A stretch of 64,000 nucleotides of DNA, taken from NCBI GenBank assembly GCA_024500155.1, contig CM044862.1, positions 43,782,001-43,846,000 of the forward strand, in the 5' to 3' direction. Under the pieces are notes generated by a model. The model was not told where the DNA came from. It did not search any database and worked only from the letters and a program-made list of their open reading frames with translations. Below, piece after piece: positions 57,627 to 64,000 of this stretch (the first letter of the stretch is position 1; each line of letters begins with the position of its first letter). This DNA is from Chenopodium formosanum (lineage: Eukaryota; Streptophyta; Magnoliopsida; Caryophyllales; Amaranthaceae). The translations under genes were made by a program, and so were the position numbers.

Positions 57627-60600
57627 GTGGAAACTTCTGGCAACATCTCGAGAGCATAGGTTGGCTGTAATGAATGCATTGGATAAAATCGGGATAGATT
57701 CTGTACTACTCCTGAGGGACTGGCAAACTTCCTCACAAGTGACCTTCCTAGTCCGATTAATTTGATCACCTTTTCTGACAAAGATTTACCCCCAGAAGGT
57801 GACAAACATTACAAGGCATTAAACCTCACGGTAGTCTGCAAAAGGATGAATGTTCCCATGACTCTTGTAGACAATGGATCGGCTATCAATGTCTGTCCAC
57901 TTAGAACTACGAGGATGCTCGACATAAGGGATGAAGACTTAACTCCGTCCACACAAGGAATAAGAGCCTACGATAATACTCGTCGTCAAGCTCTTGGCAA
58001 AATAACCCTAAATGTAACGGCAGGAGCAATAGAACATGCTACTACTTTTCAAGTAGTGGACATCAAAGCCTCATTCAACTTGTTGTTGGGACGCTTTTGG
58101 CTTCATGATCTAAAGGCTGTCCCTTCATCTCTCCACCAACAGGTGAAAGCTATAGTTGGAGGAATTCCAATCACTATCGATGCTTCTCCTATGAGAATCA
58201 AATCCATAGAGAATCCAATCATTAATGTGGAGCACGACGAGGATGATGAAGACCTATGGGGCTTTAACGAAGAATTCTCCTTAATCCAGGAGGATGAAAG
58301 GACATCTCTTTGCCATGACCCCCATTCCAACATGATTGTCAACGCCATGCTGAAGAAACAAGGACACTTTCCTGGAATGACCCTAAGAAAGAAGAAAGGG
58401 ATAGCAAAATCGCTGGAGTCACCTGGCTTCCCTAAGTTAGATACTTTCGGACTTGGTTTCGAACCGACTCAGAAAGATCTCAAGCGAGCCCAGGACAAGT
58501 CGAAAGCACGTAGGGACGCTTGTCTTCAAAAGAAAGCAATTCCAATGGATCAGTACCCTCTTACGCATAATGGTCAGTTCATAAAAGAAGGAGAGGACTA
58601 TCCATGCCACGAATTTCCCGAGCCATTTGTTGTAAACGGCATACAACAGCCAGGATTCGAGATTTTCTTGGATTGTTACTTCAATGATGAAATCCCAACT
58701 CCCGTCCACAAGGAGAAAGCACCCCCATGCTTTGACTTTAACGTAATGGGATTACTGTTTGGGCGAGAAAAGAATGAGCCAACTTACGAAGAGGATAACT
58801 CCTCGCTCATTCAAACGATCCTACAAAGTGAAAGCTTCGACCCCTCAAAGCTAATTACCCCAGCCGAAGGATCACTACAAGGGTGGCGCAAGACTATCAA
58901 AGTGACTACTCCAAGTGGAAGGAAGATATCAATCACGACAGGGCAAGGACCGATGTTTGAAGAGTCGTCTGAGTCAGAGTCCGAGTCAGAGTCTTCCCCT
59001 TTAGAGTCTTCTAAGTCTTTAACAGTAACACCTCCCCCTCCTATCTCTCATTCTCCTTACTTCTTATGTTCCTCCCTAACCCAAGATGACGAGCATTGCT
59101 TAGCTAACGATGAAAAAGACAAAGAAATTATTAAAGCAATGGAAACACTCGAAAAGAAAACACCGGTAATTGAAGAAACTTAAACAGTTGACATCTCGAA
59201 TGATTCAACTCATAAAAGAGAAGTTAAAATCGGACTAAAATTGAATAAACAAGAAAGAACCGATTTAATTAACTTACTTAAAGAATTTATCGATGTATTT
59301 GCTTGGTCATATGAAGATATGCCAGGCATTAACTGAGAAATTGCTCAACACACTATACCACTAATTCCAGGAATGAAACCTGTAAAACAAAAGTTGCGTC
59401 GAATGAAACCCGACGTAGCACTTAAAATAAAAGAAGAAGTTCAAAAACAAATAACTTCAGGTTTCATCAAGGTATCCAAATACCCCGAATGGGTCACCAA
59501 CGTCGTCCCAGTTCCAAAGAAAGACGGAAGGGTAAGGATGTGTGTCGACTATCGAGATCTAAATAAGGCAAGTCCAAAGGACGACTTCCCTTTGCTACAC
59601 ATCGATATTCTGGTAGACAACACGACAAATCACGCGCTTCTCTCATTCATGGATGGATACGCAGGTTATAACCAGATTCTCATGGCAGAAGAAGACATGG
59701 AGAAAACAACCTTTATAACACCATGGGGCACTTACTGCTACACGGTAATGCCATTCGGGTTGAAAAACGCGGGTGCTACTTACCAACGTGCAGCAACTGC
59801 CTTACTCCATGACATGATGCACAAAGAAGTCAAGGTATATGTCGACGACATGATTGTAAAATCAAAAGACCGTCCAGGCCATCAAGTAGCCTTAAGGAAA
59901 TTTTTCGAAAGGCTAAGAAAAATAAAACATGAGGTTAAATCCATCAAAATGTGCTTTTGGAGTCACCTCAGGCAAGCTCTTGGGATACGTCATAAGCTCT
60001 AGAGGAATAGAGGTAGATCCAAGCAAGATTAAAGCAATCATGTCAATGCCACCGCCCACGACTGAGAAGCAGATTCGAGGATTTATTGGCCGGTTGCAAT
60101 ACATAAGTAGATTCATATCAAAACTGACGACGATATGTGAACCAATCTTCAAGAAGCTCGAGAAGAATGTACCGGTAATATGGGATGACGAGTGTCAAAA
60201 AGCCTTTGAAAAGATCAAAGCCTATCTCGCAAATCCTCCCGTATTAGCGCCAGCACTTCTCGGAATACCTCTTAGGTTATATTTGACGGTTACCAAAGAG
60301 ACAATGGGAGCCATGCTAGCACAAGAAGTAGAAGGCAAAGAGAATGCAATCTATTACCTAAGTAAAAAGATGCTCGAATATGAAACACGCTATACACCGC
60401 TCGAGAAATTGTGTCTCGCCTTGGTGAGGGTCACAACTAAGTTAAGACATTACATGTTGGTGCATACCGTTTTCGTAGTCTCCCGATTAGATCCACTCAA
60501 ATATTTGTTCGAGAAATCTACACTCAATGGACGCATATCAAGATGGATAGTCAATCTAGCCCAGTTTGATGTACGGTTTATGCCACAAAAAGTTATAAAA

Positions 60601-62445
60601 GGATCAGTGGTGTCTGACTTTCTAGCAGACTTTCCAATAGAGGACTCGACGCCAATACAGGACAATGAATTTCCAGATGAAGACCTAATGGTCACTGAAG
60701 ATGATACTTGGACTTTGTATTTCGACGGAGCCTCAAACCAAAAGGGATGTGGCGTCGGAGTGCTACTAGTATCACCTAAAGAAGAGCACGTTCCAATCTC
60801 AATAAAGCTTGATTTCGACGTTACCAACAACGCTGCTGAATATGAAGCATGCGTGGTAGGCCTTGAAACAGCCTTGGCATTGGGAGTAAAGAAGTTAAGG
60901 ATATTCGGAGACTCTTCTTTGATCATCAATCAGATATCTAAAAGGTGGAAAGTAAGGAGCGAAATCCTAGCCCCTTACCAAACCTATCTGAAACTCTTAC
61001 TGATCAGTTAGAGAAGGTAGAATACACATATCTACCTAGAGAAGAAAACCAATTTGCTGATGTCTTGGCAAGATTAGCCTCAATGGTTAGGATTCCCACG
61101 GAGATCGAGCAAATGCCTCTAACTATCGAAAAAAGGCACAAACCAGCATACATCCAGGCTATAGAAGACGACGACTTAGTCCAAGAAGAAGAAGAAGAAG
61201 AAGAAGAACCGTGGTACACGGACATACTCAATTATGTCACCAATGGAGAATTCCCTCATCATGCTGACAAAAGAGCAAAACGAGCATTAAGACTTTTGGC
61301 TTCTCAATATGTACTCATAGACAACGAGCTACATAAAAGGGTACCTAAAGGTCGAGCTCTCCTATGTGTAGGAAAGGTGGATGCACAAAGAGTAATGAGA
61401 ATAGTTCACGAAGGAATCTGTGGCACTCATGTAAATGGGAAAATGTTAATGCAGAAAATAATGCGAGAAGGATATTATTGGACTACAATGAATAGGGATT
61501 GCCATCAATACGTAAAAAGATGCCCTAAGTGTCAAATTTATGCTAATTTACAACATGTCCCTCCATCTTTGCTCTACACCTACACATCACCATGGCCATT
61601 CTCTAAATGGGGAATTGACATAATTGGAAAAATCACACAGGAGGCCATGAATTTATCCTAGTAGCAATCGATTACTTTACAAAGTGGGTCGAAGCGCAAT
61701 CATACGCTAAACTCACTGCAAAACATGTAGCACTCTTTATCGAAAGAAATATTATTTGTCGATATGGAGTCCCACATGAAATGATAAGTGACAATGGAAC
61801 TCACTTTCAAGTCGAATGTGAAGAATTGCTACAAAAATACGGTATTCAACATCATCATTCTTCCCCTTATAGACCTCAAGCAAACGGAGCAGTCGAGGCA
61901 GCTAATAAAAATCTAAATACTATCATCGAGAAAATGACAGAAAATTATAAGGATTGTCCTGACAAGCTTCACTTCGCATTGTGGGGTTATCGCACGTCAA
62001 TCCGTACATCAACGGGAAATACGCCATTTTCCTTGGTATATGGAATGGATGCCGTACAACCTGTCGAACTAGAAATACAATCTCTACGCATCGCGTTAGA
62101 GAGTAAACTCGATGAAGTTGAATGGACTAGGGCAAGATATGAAGAATTGATTCTACTCGATGAAAAACGACTAGAAGCTCTACATCACACTCAGTGTTAC
62201 CAAACTCGTATGGCTAGGTATTTTAATAAGAATGTCAAGACAAGAAATATCAAAGTAGGAGATTTGGTATTAAAAGCTCTAAGGAAAATGTTTTAGACCC
62301 AAGGGGAAAATTTAGACCTAAGTGGTCTGGACCCTACATTGTCAAAACAATCCTATCAGGAGGTGCAGCAAAACTAACTGATATGCATGTCAATGAATTC
62401 TCAAACATGACTAATCTTGACCAACTTAAAAAATACTACCCATAA
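57627..62445 (+). pseudogene. Element D protease-RT-RNase H-integrase, broken
   Basis: The frame continues from 40798. A frameshift occurs near 57700. Protease has LVDNGSAINVCPL near 57864 (DNGS in place of DTGS, as known in Ogre/Tat), followed by a long spacer with an acidic Ser/Glu run. TAA is at 59181 and TGA near 59334. RT has MCVDYRDLNKASPKDDFP near 59539 and YVDDMIV near 59837. A frameshift near 59935 precedes RNase H. The second RNase H starts at YFDGAS near 60718, with a frameshift near 60990. The integrase zinc domain lies near 61400-61535, with a frameshift near 61645. Core motifs: SDNGTHF near 61784 and ANGAVEAANK near 61882. A last frameshift near 62290 precedes the C-terminal WSGPYIV segment and LKKYYP, stop at 62443. 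Confidence 0.92.
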
Positions 62446-62978
62446 TTACTTGAGTAGGATACTCAAGAGAGCTACGTTCGGCCTGATTCCTTAAGAAAGG
62501 ATACGTAGGCAACCCTTTACGGGTGCGGCCACTTTATTTTTTGACATCTCCGCGTTCCAGAATCAATTTAAAATTTCAACAGAAAATCGATGAATTATTG
62601 GCGTCGCAGAACAGAGCCTGGCGCCAGTCAGAAGTCATCAGCGCCAGCCAATGGAATTGGCGCCTGGCGCCAGACTTCAATGGCAGGCGCCAAATGCCAA
62701 TGACTAGCGCCAATTCAGGAATAAAATCTGGGCGAATTACGGTGTTTTTCGAAAAAATTTCGACTTCCGCACTCGAAGAATTTCTGGAAAATTAATTTTT
62801 ATTTCGATTTTCATTGCTTTAATAAAATAAATTTAAAGTAAACAATTTAATTGAAAGCTGAAATTTCATTAATAAAATAAAATTACATTATTGATGGAAT
62901 TTAAATAAGGCTGAAATAAATTAACTTGAAATAAAAATAACAATCTAAGTCTAATAAATCTAAAGCTAAGCAATGCTC
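62446..62978. other. Element D 3' region with third GGCGCC cluster
   Basis: At 62598-62720 GCGCC/GGCGC repeats densely (for example TTGGCGCCTGGCGCCAG). The rest is AT-rich. A small open frame across it is not supported. The block lies between the convergent ends of pol and the antisense gene. Confidence 0.82.
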
Positions 62979-64000
62979 TTAATCTTTCTTTTCCTTTCTA
63001 GCTCTTTTCCAATTCTTTTCTGCTTCTTCCTCTTCATCCATTACTTTAGCTAGTAGGTATCCTTTAGAGGACCTACATTCAATTTTGGAATAGATAGTCT
63101 CCCCTTCAGCTAGCACTCCATGCTTCTTTTCCACCCAAGCCTTTTTGTCTGTGGTGTTAGCTTTCCTTTTTCCTTTGACTTTGGTAGTATTTTTCTTCCT
63201 AGGCATTGTAGGTGTTTTGAATTCAATTCTTGCACCTAAGCGTTCTTTGGCAAGAGTCACCTTGTCACCTAGACGGTTCTTCACATCGGTTCTACCCTGA
63301 TTAATCGAAGATTTCTTCAACAACCACTTCTTTACATCATTAGGGAAAGAAGGAGGAACCTTTTGAGTAATCACTTCCCATAAAGGTCTAGCGCTCCAGT
63401 AAGCATCGAATCTATCTACCTCTTGAGATACAGGGTACTCATAGGGAGGACGAAGATCCCCGGGAGGAATATTCTGAAGCAAGCCGTATTGTCTTTTTAC
63501 CCTGCAAGGATAATAATAAGTTACACGAGACAAGCTTGGAAGACGACAGAAAGGTTGCTTGTTAACACCAACCATCCTTTCTATTTTCCACCATGGAATG
63601 ACCCACTTGATAGCAAAATCACGTGATTCAAAGACTTTTCTCCACCCATGGCGCCCAATTTTAGGGATGCGCTTCTTCCTTCTCACGAAGCAATTGGGAG
63701 TATATTTTTCTATGTCGTCCAGAGGGCTAATTAATCCTAGCCTCTCCATTGCAATGCAAATAAATTATTGTTACAGTACAAAAATATATTTATTAATTTC
63801 TGCAAATAAAAATATTATTTTTCTACCTGTAATAAAATTGGAGAGCCGCGAAGAGGCGCTTTTGGGTCCCTTTTCAATTCATCTAGACTAATCATAGTCT
63901 CTCCAACTATTAAAGGCATTGGATTCCTCCCTGATTCTATTTGTTCTAAAACAGTGGTTATAATTGATTGACCCTCATTACCTTTACCACTACTAAGAAA
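62979..64000 (-). CDS. Element D antisense gene, partial (start outside window)
   Basis: The last exon runs 63743-62979. It encodes RLGLISPLDD, then WVIPWWKIERM, FCRLPSLSRVTYYYPCRVKR with QYG and IPP, and a very basic then acidic C-terminus (TKVKGKRKANTTDKK, EEEEAEK). An upstream exon (64000-63827, open throughout) ends RGSPILLQ at CAG|GTAGAA. A GT...AG intron of about 83 bp (63744-63826) would join GSPILLQ to RLGLISP. The motif set resembles the antisense ORFs known from Ogre-type elements and is different from the Transposase_28-like gene of A, C and E. Met at 63749 is probably intronic and not the true start. No stops are seen in the visible exons, unlike the rest of D. The function is unknown. 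Confidence 0.65.

Larger units (their letters stand above)
23688..64000 (+). mobile_element. Element D: large Ogre/Tat-like LTR retrotransposon, right end outside the window
   Basis: It starts with TGTAGATACC directly in satellite (CAAAT before it is the candidate duplication). Visible parts: 1730-bp 5' LTR, PBS, leader with GGCGCC clusters, gag, protease, RT, two RNase H domains, integrase, 3' untranslated region and an antisense gene that runs off the right edge. Elements C and E are inserted in its leader and gag-protease. With C and E removed the visible part is about 11.8 kb. LTR length, the DNGS protease motif and the antisense gene fit the Ogre branch of Tat. The frames are heavily degraded. 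The 3' LTR is not in the window, so the duplication cannot be confirmed. Confidence 0.9.

Noticed and set aside
59181..59189. Readthrough site in element D at the TAA after the protease spacer
   Set aside because: The context is TAA ACA GTT, not UAG-CAR-YYA, and further stops and frameshifts follow; it is more likely a mutation, or an edge of an Ogre-type intron that I could not define.
62523..62795. 90-codon frame across the third GGCGCC cluster
   Set aside because: It translates the repeated GGCGCC motif and has no homologue in the other two clusters.
23688..64000. Reading C and E as independent genes or a host gene cluster
   Set aside because: Both are flanked by 5-bp duplications, and the surrounding D sequence joins cleanly when they are removed.

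Overview
The window is plant nuclear heterochromatin and I see no host gene in it. It consists of a tandem satellite with a unit of about 40 bp, invaded by a nest of five Ty3/gypsy-type LTR retrotransposons and one very large, partly visible one. The lineages (Tat/Ogre-like and CRM-like chromovirus), PBS types, antisense extra genes and short GT-AG introns are those of a flowering plant. A dominant 40-bp satellite is, from memory, a feature of Chenopodium; that genus is a guess needing a sequence search.

Layout. 1-5836 satellite; 5837-22045 element A (Tat-like, + strand, TSD ATAGC) inserted in the satellite; 10940-15891 element B (CRM-like, - strand, TSD AAGTG) inserted in A's integrase region; 22046-23687 satellite again; 23688 to beyond the right edge element D (Ogre-like, + strand) inserted in the satellite. 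Inside D lie element C (26438-38145, Tat-like, TSD CCTCA) and element E (40799-57621, sister of C, TSD AATGT). E in turn carries B' (47019-52055, a second copy of B, TSD AGAGC). Hand-counted LTR divergences fit the nesting order: A about 5%, E about 3%, B under 2%, C about 1%, B' under 1%.

How A, C and E are built. Each has LTR, PBS, a Gag-protease frame ending in UAG CAA UCA, then RT, RNase H, a second RNase H and integrase in the same frame. Next comes a hairpin-rich intergenic block, then a multi-exon gene on the opposite strand with its own TATA box just inside the 3' LTR. The UAG context matches the UAG-CARYYA readthrough signal, so Pol is probably made by stop-codon suppression. In the spliced antisense mRNA the first AUG opens MARTKQT (A) or MARTKRT (C, E), which after Met removal reproduces the start of the histone H3 tail. 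D has a different antisense gene, also with a predicted short intron.

B and B' share the same internal in-frame deletion of RNase H and the front of integrase, yet sit at different target sites. The deleted form has therefore transposed, presumably using proteins supplied by a complete relative. All Tat/Ogre coding regions here are broken by stops, frameshifts or insertions; the B reading frame is open throughout, although deleted.
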